Below, one piece after another: positions 48,001 through 60,000 of a DNA stretch of 64,000 bases. How positions within the stretch are numbered: position 1 is the stretch's first letter; the number at the start of each line of letters is the position of its first letter. Origin of the DNA: Protula sp. h YS-2021 (taxonomy: Eukaryota; Annelida; Polychaeta; Sabellida; Serpulidae). A program made the position numbers and the translations under genes. Below the pieces are notes generated by a model. The model made no database searches and had not been told where the DNA came from. It was given only the letters and a program-made list of their open reading frames with translations. Where the stretch lies: positions 49,484,595-49,548,594 of the forward strand of contig OX457026.1 of assembly GCA_949752745.1 (NCBI GenBank), in the 5' to 3' direction.

Positions 48001-51000
48001 ATTTGGCCAATTTTTGGTGGGTCACCAGAAACGTAACTTTTCAAGAGATGGCAGGCTAGTGAACATCTATTCAACATTTGAGGACATTGTGAGGAAAAAT
48101 TTTGAAAGAAAACAAGTGTGTCCAAGGACAAAGTACCAGCTTGCACGAGCAAGGAAATCTCCGGGAAAAATTGGGTTTCAAAAGACGAGATGGCCAAGAG
48201 TTAGCTAAATAATTAATTTAGCAACGGACCCCAACATAGACTAATAAATATATATAAAGATTTGTTTCCGAGAAAAATGGGAAACACAAGTTTGCGTTGA
48301 TGCATGGTTCATATTTCAGACCACTACGCATGCTTATTTAATCTGCGTTGATGCGCGGTCGTTATTTTAGACCAGTGCGCATGTTTATTTAAATTGCGTT
48401 GATGCGCGGTTGGCATTTTGAATCAGTGCGCATGTCTGGTTAAAGTGTGTTGATGTGCCGTTTGCATTTTGGATCAGTGCGCATGTTTATTTAATTTGCG
48501 TCGATGCGCGGTTCGCACATCCGACCAGTGAACATGTTTATTTAGCTTGCGTCGAAGTGCGGCTCACATTTCGGACCAGTGCGCATCTTTATTTAACTTG
48601 CGTTGATGTTCATTTCTTATTTTAGACCAGTGCACATGCGCGGTTGGCATTTTGAAGCAGTGCGCATGTCTGGTTAAAGTGTGTTGATGTGCCGTTTGCA
48701 TTTTGGACCAGTGCGCATGTTTATTTAATTTGCGTCGATGCGCGGTTCGCACATCCGACCAGTGAGCATGTTTATTTAGCTTGTGTCGAAGTGCGGCTAA
48801 CATTTCGGACCAGTGCGCATCTTTATTTATCTTGCGTTGATGCGTGGTTAACATTTCGGACAAGAGCGCATATTTATTTAGCTTGCGTTGATGCGCAGTT
48901 CGAATTTAGGACCAGTGCACATGTAAATTAGCTTGCGTTAATGCACGGTTAGCATTTGGGACCACTGCGCATGTTTATATAATTTGCGTTGATGTGAGGT
49001 TCTTATTTTTGACCAGTACTTATGTTTGTTTAACTTTCGTTGATGCGCGTGTTAACTTTACTTGCGTCGATGCGCGGTTCGCATTTCGGACCAGTGCGCA
49101 TATTTATTTGTGTCGAAACGTCGTTCGCATTTCGAATCTGTGCGCATGTTTATTTAACTTGAGTCGATGCGCGGTTCAGATTTCGGACCAGTGAGCGGCT
49201 CGCATTTCAGACCAGTGAGCATGTTTATTCAACTTATAACAGTGTATTATTTAAAATAAGAATTTGTAAAGTAAATAAGAAATCAGATATTTTTTTCATG
49301 GGTGAACTACCGCATTTTACGATTACGGTAGTCTATTCCGGAATAGACTGCCCATCTTCAAATCCTTTTAAATGGAACGTTTTTGTGTAATTTTAAATTA
49401 AAATATCATAAAACCTGTAAGTAATATATGCTACAATGTAATATGTTTGAAAATTTTAAAACGTTCTATTCCATAGAACTTTTAACTTCGGTAGCTTATT
49501 CCAGAATAGACGGTTGTCTATTCCGGAATAGACTACCGCAGTCGTAAAATGCGGTAGTTCACCCATGACAAAAAATATCTGATTTCTTATTTGCTTCATC
49601 AATTCTTATTTTAAATAATACACTGTTTTACGTTGATAAGCCGTTCGGCATGTTTGTCTAGCTTGTGTTGATGCGCGTTTGATTTTTCGGACCAGTGCGC
49701 ATGTTTGTTTAATTTGCATTGATGCGCCATTCTCATTTTGGACCAGTGCACATGTTTATTTAACTTGCGTCGATGCGCAGTTCGCATTTCGGACCAATGA
49801 GTTGATGAGTGGTTCGCAATTCGGACAAGTGCGCATATTTATTTCGCTTGCGTTGATAAGTTGTTCACATTTCGGATCACTGCGCATGTTTATTTAACTT
49901 GCGTTGATCTGCGTTAGTATTTTGGAACAGCACGCATGTTTATTTAACTTGCGTTGATAAGCGGCTCGCATTTCGGACCAGTGCACATGTTTACCAAACT
50001 TGCGTCGATGCCCGGTACGTATTTCGGACCAATGCGTACGTTTACTCAACTAAAGGCTTTGGCGGATCGCCCAAAAAAATTAACATATGGCCAATTTTTG
50101 CCGGATCGCCAAAAGGAGTCATCTTTCAAAAAAAAAAAAAAAAAAAGGACTACTTAGAGTATAATCGTACAAAATTGCAACAAAATCTCATCAAAATTGT
50201 GTGAAAAAAGCATTTTAAAAATTGGCAACCATAAAATCACAAATGTCCCCAATTTCGCCAATTTTTGGCAGATCGCCAAAAAGAGTAAATTTTCAAAATA
50301 GGCCTACCTAGAAAACAATCGTACAAAATTGGAAAGGAATCCGATCAAAATTCTGGGAGAAGCATTTTGAAAATTAGGCAGCAAAAAATAAAAAATGCCC
50401 CCCATTTGGCAAATTTTAGGGGGATCGCCAGAAAAGTAAATTTTCAAGGGAGGACTATGTTAAAAACATGCGTGCAAAATTTGAAGAAAATCTAATCAAA
50501 ATTGTTCGAGAAGAGGCAGTTTAAAAATTGGCAACAAAAAACTTAAATGCCCCCTATTTAGCCAATTTTTGGCAGATCGCCAAAAACAGTAATTTAACAT
50601 GAGACCTACCTAGAGAACAACTGTTCAAAATTTGAAAAGAACCCGATCAAAATTGTGGCACAAGAAGCAATTTGAAAATTTGATACCAAAAAAAATAAAA
50701 AATAAAAAATACCCCCCATATGGCCAACTTTGGTGGATCGCCTAATTGAGTCATTTTTCAAAACAGGACTACCTAGGGAATAATCGCGCAAAATTTTAAG
50801 AAAATCTGATCAAAATTGTGGGAAAAAAAGCATTTTGAAAATTGGAAACCACGAAATTACAAATGTCCCCAATTTAGCCTATTTTGCCGGGTCGCCAAAA
50901 AGAGTAATTTTCCAAGAAAGGTCTACCTAGAGAACAACTATCCAAAAATAGAAAGGAATCCGATCAAAATTGTGGGAGAAGAAGCAATTTGAAAATTAGA

Positions 51001-54000
51001 TAACAAAAAATTTTTTTATACAATGGCCCCCACTTGGCCAATTTTTGGCGGATCGCAAAAATAAGAAATTTTTCAAAAGAGGCTTACCTAGGTAATATCC
51101 GTGCAAAATTTGACGAAAATCTTGTCAAAATTGTGGAAGAAGTAGCATTTTGAAAATTGGCAACCGAAAAATCGTCATACCGTTCCATAAGGTCAAGGAT
51201 AAGTGGGTTTGATATTTGTAGGTTTTCAATTGATTGCAGGACGGACATAGAGTCCACGTATAACATAAACTTTTTGTATCGGCTGATCTTCACTATCTGG
51301 ATGGCGAAATGTAGAGCTTTAATTTCGGCTGACAAAATAGAGGATCCATCTGGAAGTCTTGTTTTCAAGGTGTTGTTTTCAGTTACAACGGAAGCAGCCG
51401 ATTTTTCGCCGAGCTTTGAGTCGTCCGTGTAGACGAAGTGACAGTCTTTAAATTCTTCCTTGAGCTCTGCAAAGTTTGATCGAAATAGAAAGGGGCAGGT
51501 TGTTTCCATTGCCGAAAGCTTCTTTAGTACCACAGGTTTAGTGAGTTTCCACTGTGGTACTTTTGGTACTCTGTATTTTGCAATTGACTCTATGGTGATG
51601 TCAGCGTGATCAAGGTGAGGCTGAACCCTCGCTCCTAATGGAGGTATTACGGTACGGCCTCTTTCATGGAAGCGAGAAAAATCTGATCCAAAGACTGAGT
51701 TGTAGGTGGGATTCTTCTTGTTTGCATAAAGCTTTGTTGTGTACTGCATAGCGAGTTAAACTCGACGAATGTTAAGAGGGTGCTCATTTGCCTCCACATG
51801 GAAGCTTTCTGCTGGGTCATAACTGGGTCTATCCCGTTAGGGTCATATTGCGTCTGTTCTGTTGCCATAGGAAGACTCAGATGAAACTAAAATCAATTAT
51901 AATAGACAAAACAAGTAGTGTATACATCTAAAACAAACTAAATTCAATTTAAAACTTACAGTACAAGTGTATTTCTTTCAGAAAAGAAATAATTTTGCTT
52001 GGTGCTACCTTTGTAAGAAGGTCTTTCATGGAGTTCACACTGTAATAGCGTGAACGAATGTTCTGAAAATCTACGCAATTGAGTAGAATATGTTTTACAG
52101 TCAAACGTTCTTGACAACCAATACATTCTGGAGGCACATCGCCTCTCAAAAGATATCCGTGGGTGGTGTATATATGCCCGATTCGAACTCTATGCATAAC
52201 CGTTGTGTCGCGGATATTGCCAAGAACTAGGTGCTTTTGTCCAACTGTTGGTGGATTTGGAAGAGTTTGTTATTTCTTTGTTCGTTCCACTTTTGTTGCC
52301 AAAGGTTTTTTACGTAACATGAAATATGGGGTTTAAAGTCGGAGTATGGTATGAGAAGGTCGGATATGTTATAGTTTAACGCCTTTTGCTGCCTGGTCCG
52401 CAGCTTCATTATCCGGTGTGCCGACGTGGATTTACCTTGTTTGACTGCCCTTTCGTAACGTTCTATTAGGTCTAAAATCATTGTTTCGACACTTGCAGAT
52501 TTTCTAGTGATTGTAAGACCGATAAGGATCGACAGAGATAAGAAACTTTTTGTACCTACTAATCTTGACGATTTCCATGGCTAGTTGGAGCGCCCGAACC
52601 TCCGCGGAAAAGATGGAGCAGCCGTTCGGTAATCTAGTTTTCAGGGCATTTCATTTTGTAACTACTGAGACAGCAACTTTGTTATCGAGTTTAGATCCGT
52701 CCGTGTATACGAAATGATGGTGAAGGTAGGTTTCCTTTATCTCAGCAACCTAACTTTGAACTTTTCAGCATATGTTGCATCTTTGGAAAAGTTTGTCAGA
52801 GTTTTGTTTATGGTTGGCCTTTGTGTTTTGCTCGACTTTCATTCCTGCATTATTAAGGATAACAATAACCCTAGGGCGTGTATTTAGGATTTCTGAGTAA
52901 TCAGTTCCGAACACTGCTTTATAGGTGGGATTTTCTTTATTTGCATATAGTTTAATGGCATATTGCATAGAAAGTTTGAGTCTTTGGATATCCAATGGTT
53001 CTTCATTTGATTCAACCTGAAGGCTTTCCGCAGGTGACGTTCTGAAAGCGTTAAGGCAGAACCGAAGGCCTTGGTTTTGTATTGGGTTCAGCATTTTTAA
53101 GTACGAGGGACTTGCCGATCCGTAGACGATGCTACGATAATCTACTCTAGATCTTATTAACATCTATACAGTTTTAATTTAGTACTGGTATCTGCTCCCC
53201 AGTCTTGGGGGGGGGGGGGGTCGACTCGTTGAGTGCCTTTCGACATTTCCTCTTCACGTCTTTTATATGGGGAATAAAATTTAGCTTCGAGTCCAGAATT
53301 AGACCAAGGAATTTGTTTTCCTTTACTACAGGTATTTGAGTGTTTGATAAGTATAAAACAGGATCGTCGTGTGGCTTTCGCTTGTTGCGAAAGTGCATGC
53401 ACACTGTTTTGGTTTGCGAAAATTTCAAACCATTGTGGTCAGCCCATTTTTGAAGAGAGTTTATATTTTGCTGGAGGCTCGATGAGATTCATATTCTGAT
53501 CCCTTGCAGACATAGCAAAATCGTCTACAAACAGTGAGCTGTCTATTCCCTGCTTAGTTGCGCCTTTGATACTATTGATTTTGATTAGAAACAACAGAAC
53601 TGATAGAATACAGCCTTGAGGATAGCCCTCTTCTTGGTAAAATAGTCCGAGAAAACAGAACCGAGAGGCACTTTAAACCGCCTGTCATTTAAAAACGCTT
53701 CAATGAATTCTGGGAGACGACCTCGTACGCCAAGGTTGTAGAGGTCTTGCATGACCCTGTGTTTCCAAGCCGTGTCGTAGGCTTTTTCTAAATCGAAGAA
53801 AACAGTGACGACATGTTCGTTATTGATAAAACCTTCTCTTATAAATGATTCGAGTCTAACCAGGTGGTCTATGGTACTTTCTTTTCTGAAGCCACTTCGG
53901 ATGTCAGTAAGCAGATAATTTTTCTCTAAATACCAAACCAGTCTTGCAGCTATCATTCGCTCTAGTGCTTTGCACAACGAACTTGTCAGAGATATTGGCG

Positions 54001-57000
54001 GAAATTTTGGGGATTGGTAGGATCCTAATTGGGTTTTGCAGGTCGTCTCGTCCGGAAGCTGAGTCATGTGAGTTTTGCATGGCGTCTTTCAACTCCGCCA
54101 GGGTAAAGGTGCTATTGTACTGTTCCAAGTTATCTGAGGTGAAGTCCATTGGTATTTGTTCTTTTCCTTCTTTTATTTGTCGAGAAGCTTGGGAGAAGTT
54201 GTCACATGAAGAGTTGAATTGAAAGGTTCTGCTAAAGATATTTGCTATTTCATCGGGTTTTGTGATAGCTTGCTTGTTTGTGGTGAGGTGGTTTATAGGT
54301 TTTGAGATGTTTTTGCCAGATATTTTCCGAGTTATCTCGTACATTTTTTTGGTTGAATTGTTTTTGTTTAATGTGGAGATATATTCCTCCCACGTTTGCT
54401 TTTTGCTTGCTTTGATGGTTCTGCGTGCTGCGGCACGCAGCCGTTTGTATTCAAGTTTGGTAGTACTGTCCGGGCTGATATAAAATTGGCGAAGAGCTGT
54501 TTTCCGCATAGCTATTGCTTTTTTTGCTGTCGTCGTTAAACCAAGGTTTCTGTGGCTTTTTATGGTTTCCAGAGGTTTTGGGTATGGTTTTTTCCATGAT
54601 TGCCTGGATTAGAGCAGTAAAAAGTAAAATCGGGTCGTCATCACGTGTAAAGTAGTTGGTTTTTATGGCCTTTAGGCATAGTTCCTGGAACATTGACCAG
54701 TTTGCTTTGTGGAATTTCCACCTTGGTATTCCTTTCTCTTGCTGTGAATCTAGTGGTTTTAATAAAACAGGGAAGTGGTCGCTGCCGTAGTTGTCGTCCA
54801 AGACTTCCCATTTAAAATCTAAAAACAAATTACTAGATGCCATTGTAAGGTCCATTGACGTTTTTGAACTAGTGCCAGGTAGTAGGTATGTGGGAGATTT
54901 ATCGTTGTAAAGTGAGAGATTGTGGAAATTTAGTAGGTTTTCAATTAGTTTACCTTTTTGGTCGGTGCTTGTATTACCCCATAGGTCGCTATGTTCATTG
55001 AAGTCGCCCAAAAATAGAACAGGTTTTGGTATTTGGTTAATCAAGTCGTTACGTTCTTCTGGTTTGGGTTTGGAGGGTGGTGGTAGGTATATGTTACAAA
55101 TGGAAAAAGTTTTCTTCATCGTAACACGAACTGCCGTTGCCTGCAGGTTTGTATTTAATTTCAGTTCACTTTGAATAACGCTGTTTCGGATTACGGTAGT
55201 GATTCCGCCAGAGGCGCGGTTGTTATTGACATTTTTGCTATAGGGAGTATAACCGGTTAAATTTGGTGGTAAATATCACTACCGTATGTTTCTTGGAGGC
55301 AAAAGATGGACGGGTTATACTGGTTTGATTGATTGATTGATTGGTTTAACGACACTAGCAACCCGTTAGGGTCATATTGTGTCGGTTCTGTTGCTATAGG
55401 AAGACTCGGTTGAAATTAAAATCAATTAAAATAGACAAAACAAGTAATGTATACATCTAAAATCAACTAAATTCAATTTAAATCTTGCTGTACAAGTGTA
55501 TTTCTTTCAGAGAAGAAATAATTTTGCTTGGTGCTACCTTTGTAAAAAGGTCTTTCATGGAATTCACACTGTAGTAGCGTGAACGAATGTTCTGAAAATC
55601 TACGCAGTTGAGTAGAATATGTTTTGCAGTCAAACGTTCTTGACAACCAATACATTGTGGAGGAGCATCGCCTCTCAAAAGATATCCGTGGGTGATGTAT
55701 GTGTGCCCGATTCGAACTCTATGCATAACCGTTGTGTCGCGAATACTGCCAAGAGCTAGGTGTTTTTGTCCAACTGTTGGTTGGATTTGAAAGAGTTTGT
55801 TATTGGTGGCTCAGAGTTAGTAGATCTATCTGGTTGGTCCAAAAACCTCTAATGTTCCAGTGAACTATTGTCATTAGGTACTCTCGACTATAGGTCTGCT
55901 GATTGCCACTCGTGGTGGCTTGGGATGGGCAGGGAGGCGCCAACTTCATCAACCTCCATTAGGGCAGCAAATCTGTTTTCAGATTCCCTGTTTCTTTTGT
56001 TCAGTTGTCTCTGCGTGTTTTTCAGTCTTGCCCGCGAATCTTTGTCAGCATCTCTTGGGTTCGGTGTTTTAGACCGGGCTCTAACTGAGTTTGGTTCTGA
56101 TATTTTCGAGGTACTTGGTTTTGGAGTTTTAGGTGGGGAGGAGTTTACTGTTGGCTGCTTTCGTGATGTTGATCTTGGTGTAGTTATTTGAACTGTTTTA
56201 TTTTGTTCTTCTGTGTTTTGTTCATTTACCCAGGCCCAGTCGGTCTGGCATGAAGCAGTTCGGTTTTCTGGCTTCGTCGCGCAGCATATGATTTAGTCGG
56301 ATTTGTAAAGGCTAAGGTAACCCATTTTAATTTTGGCTGGGAGTGTAGGTTTGTTGAAAGTAAGAACCAAGGCACCTCTCTGACCGAGATAATGCGCATC
56401 TGTCGGTTTTCATTTCTTCCATGATTTCCTCCACAGATCAGAATTTCAGCTCTGGGTGGGAGACAACTCCTTTAGATGTGTCAAGTGTTCTGTGGGCAGC
56501 TGCTCTCAAGGGTACGCCGACGAAGTGTCTACGGTCAGTAACATGAACCAGTGGGGAACCTGATCTAAGCCGTTTAACAGTGTACCGCGTTCCGACTATC
56601 CCATTAAGCCCCTTTTCAATTGCGAATGGAGAGAGCTTAAGGTGTCCGTCCCGAGGTTAAACCATGATATACTCGGGAAAGGCGCGGGGGGGGGGGGGCG
56701 ATTCAATTTCGATATGTCGCCGTTTTGACGGTGTTCTTTTCAATTCGGCTTCCAATTTGCTACTATTTTTGTCCTTATAGTTTAAATAAATCTTCTTCCA
56801 GGTCTGCCGGCACCGGCCTCACTCTGACCACCCATGTCGGCAGCGGGGGTTGCCTGCCTATGGCTACAGCACCTGGAATACTCTTGGCATACATGAAGGC
56901 TTAGCCAGTTATGAATGCCGCGATTGACCCGAATGGCCGCGGTTTGGCTTACCCTAACGACCAGCCGTTAATGGTCATGACGGGCCTCACGACCACCCTT

Positions 57001-60000
57001 CTTAGCCGAAGAGAAGGACTAAAGACAAGCGTTGACAAGCAGGTTACTTAGCAGATTTTTTGCCAGAAATGTATCGTCGTGTTGTTTTGCGTTTATTGCA
57101 GAAATGCATGCAGACTGTTTTAGTTTGTGAGAATTTAAGCCGTTTTGGTTAGCCCATGTTTGCAGTGAGTCGCAAATGTCGCTGTATTAGGTTCATATTC
57201 TTGCCTCTGCAAGATATTGCGAAATCGTCAACAAAGACTGAGCTGTCTATCAACTGTTTTACGTTATGTCGGATGCTATTTATCTTTATTAGGAACAGAA
57301 GAACGGAAAGGATGCATCCCTGAGGGAAACGTTCCTCTTGTTCGAAGTAGTCTGAGAACACGGCCTCAAGGCGGACCCGAAACCGTCGGTCTTCTAAAAA
57401 GGATTTAATAAATTCAGGTAGGCGGCCTTGCAGCCCCAAGTCAAAGAGGTCTTGTAGTACTCCTTGTTTCCATGCTGTGTCAAAGACCCTTTCCAAGTCA
57501 AAGAAAACAGAAACGACATGTTCCTTATTGATAAAGGCTTCTCTTATAAACGTTTCTTGTCTTACAAGATGATCCAGGGTATTTCTTTGTTTTCTAAAAC
57601 CGCTCTGCATATCGGCAAACAAATTACTGCTTTCTAGAAACCAGGTGAGTCTGTCAGCTATCATGCGTTCAAATGTTTTACACAGTGACCTTGTTAAGGA
57701 GATTTGTCTTTAATTTTGTGGGCTTGTGGGGTCTTTGTTTGGTTTTGGTACTGGTATGATAATAGCTTCTCTCCATATTTCTGGAAAGTTGCCAGATTTC
57801 CAGGCTTGGTTAAGGAGGCCCAATAGTATTTCCAAGGTTTCACTTGGCAAGTGTTTAAGGGTTTGGTAGTGTATATCATCTGAGCCAGCAGCGGAATTGT
57901 GAGATTTGCTAAAGGCCTGTCGGAGTTCATTCAGTGAGAAATCGCAGTTGTAGGATTCACTATTGTCCGAGTAAAAGTTTATGTTGTTTCGTTCTTTAAG
58001 TGCTTTATACCGTCTAAAGTCTTCGCTATAGTGTTAAGAGGATGAGTTATGTTCAAATGTTTCTCCCAGGACGTCAGTTATTTCCCTTCTTCCCGTTACA
58101 GTGGCATCGTTCGTTTGTAAGTGGCTCACAGGGCCTAGAGGGCCTTTGTCGGATATTTTCCCAACCATGTCCCACGTTTTCCTTAATGAAGCTTTCCCGT
58201 TTAGCTTGGAAACAAACTCCTCCCATGAGCGTTTCTTACTTTGTTTTATACAGTAATTGAGTCTTTTATATTCCATGTGTCCGGATGACTGATGAACTGT
58301 TTTAATGCTTGTTTTCGAACTGCTATTGACCGTTTGCATTCATCGTTGAACCAGATTTTGTGTAGTCTTTTGCGAGATCCGGATATTTTCGGGATAGTCT
58401 TTTCATTATTGATTGTATCAGACGGGTGAATCGTAGAATAGGTTCATTATCGCTTTCAAGGTGTAATTGACTGATGACATAATTCCTGGAATTGCAGCCA
58501 ATCTGCTTTGTCAAAATTCCACTTGTCTACTCTTTCTTGACGCTGTGGAATGGTTTGTTTAATTGACATTGGAAGTTTATCTCACATGCAACATGCCAAG
58601 TTTATCTTACATGCAACATTTTAACGCAATGACGTTACACGCCTTACTTAATTTCGATACATCAGTCAAAAGCAGAACCGTCCGAATGATCCAAGGAATA
58701 TGCGTATAAAAAGTTAAGTCGATATGACTTTCCATTATCGAGATATTTTGCACACAAGATCTTGTCCTAAATATACACATATTTTACGTGATGACGTCAT
58801 ACGCCGCACTCGTTCGTTCTACTCGCGACAAAATTTGAAAGAATCTTTCGGGCCTACCGAGCAACAATAACAGCAAGTTTCAACTTTCCTCGATGATCAG
58901 CAGCTGAGAAATTTCGCAACCAAAATTATTACGTAATGACGTCACTCGACTGCCCTAATCACGTGACATACCTCAAAAGTCAAAAGAAACGTCCGATGGA
59001 ACCAAGTAATAACCATATAAAATTTAAAGTCGATACTTTCTGTTATCGAGATATTCTGCATACAAGATCTGGTTCAAAATATATTAATATTTTACCCAAT
59101 GACGTCATATGTCCCATTCGTTCGTTCTACTCGCGACAAAATATGAAAGCATCTATTGCATCTACGAAGCAACAATCCCATCAAGTTTGAACTTTCTCCG
59201 ATGTTCAGCGGCTAATAAATTTGTACACAAGATTTTTACGTTTATAACGTCATACGCTGCCCTATTTACGTGAACTGCGTCAAAAGTTGCCAGAACCGTG
59301 CGACTGATACTTGGAATATCCATATAAAATTTGAAGTCGATAGGACTTTGCGTTATCGATATATTTTGCATACAAGATCTAGTTCAAAATATACATTTTT
59401 TACGTGATGACGTCATACCCGCATTCGTTCGTTCTACTTGGGAAAAAATGCTACAGAATTTTTCGGACCCACCAAGCAACAATTCCACCAAATATGAACT
59501 TTCTCCGATGTTTAGCGGTTAGGAAATTTCGCCCACAAAATTTTTACGTAATGATGTCATGCGACTGTCCTAGTCATGTCACTTGCGTCAAAAGTTGCCA
59601 GAACCCTCCGACCTAGCAAAAGAATAAATCGATCAATTTTGGAGTCGATCGGACTTTTCTTTCTCGAGATATTTTGCACACAACATTTTGTTTATTGATT
59701 GATTGGTTTAACGACACCAGCAACCCGTTATTGTTTCGCTCATTTTGTTCAAAAGACTGACACACACAAACACACACACACACATACATCCACAAACACA
59801 CACAGAACGTTCGAACACTATATGTCTTCCCTTGGTCGGGGAGACATAATTACGCAAATTCAAAGATAGTAAAGTCATTTCTGTGGGGTGAGTTAGATTT
59901 TACTGATTTTTTTCCGTTTTTCGCCAATATTTCCACCAATTTTTGACCAATCACCAAAAAATTAATGCGCAGGCATATAATAGATTTTGCTACTTGTACG

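Larger units (their letters stand above)
51833..57055 (-). mobile_element. I/Nimb-like non-LTR retrotransposon A, degenerate
   Basis: 5' to 3' on the - strand: GC-rich 5' UTR (about 57055-56765), ORF1 remnant, APE endonuclease, RT, RNase H, terminal CCHC-type segment, and 3' UTR to 51833. Presence of RNase H and the HRVRIGH...GYLLRG...C-x2-C end places it in the I superfamily. Interrupted at 55325-55804 by a truncated sister copy. The normal 3' end (AACGGGTTGCTAGTGTCGTT plus TCAA repeats, seen in that sister copy) is cut about 35 bp short. Confidence 0.8.

Noticed and set aside
55868..56191. 107-residue ORF on the + strand
   Set aside because: Antisense shadow of the LINE ORF1 remnant.
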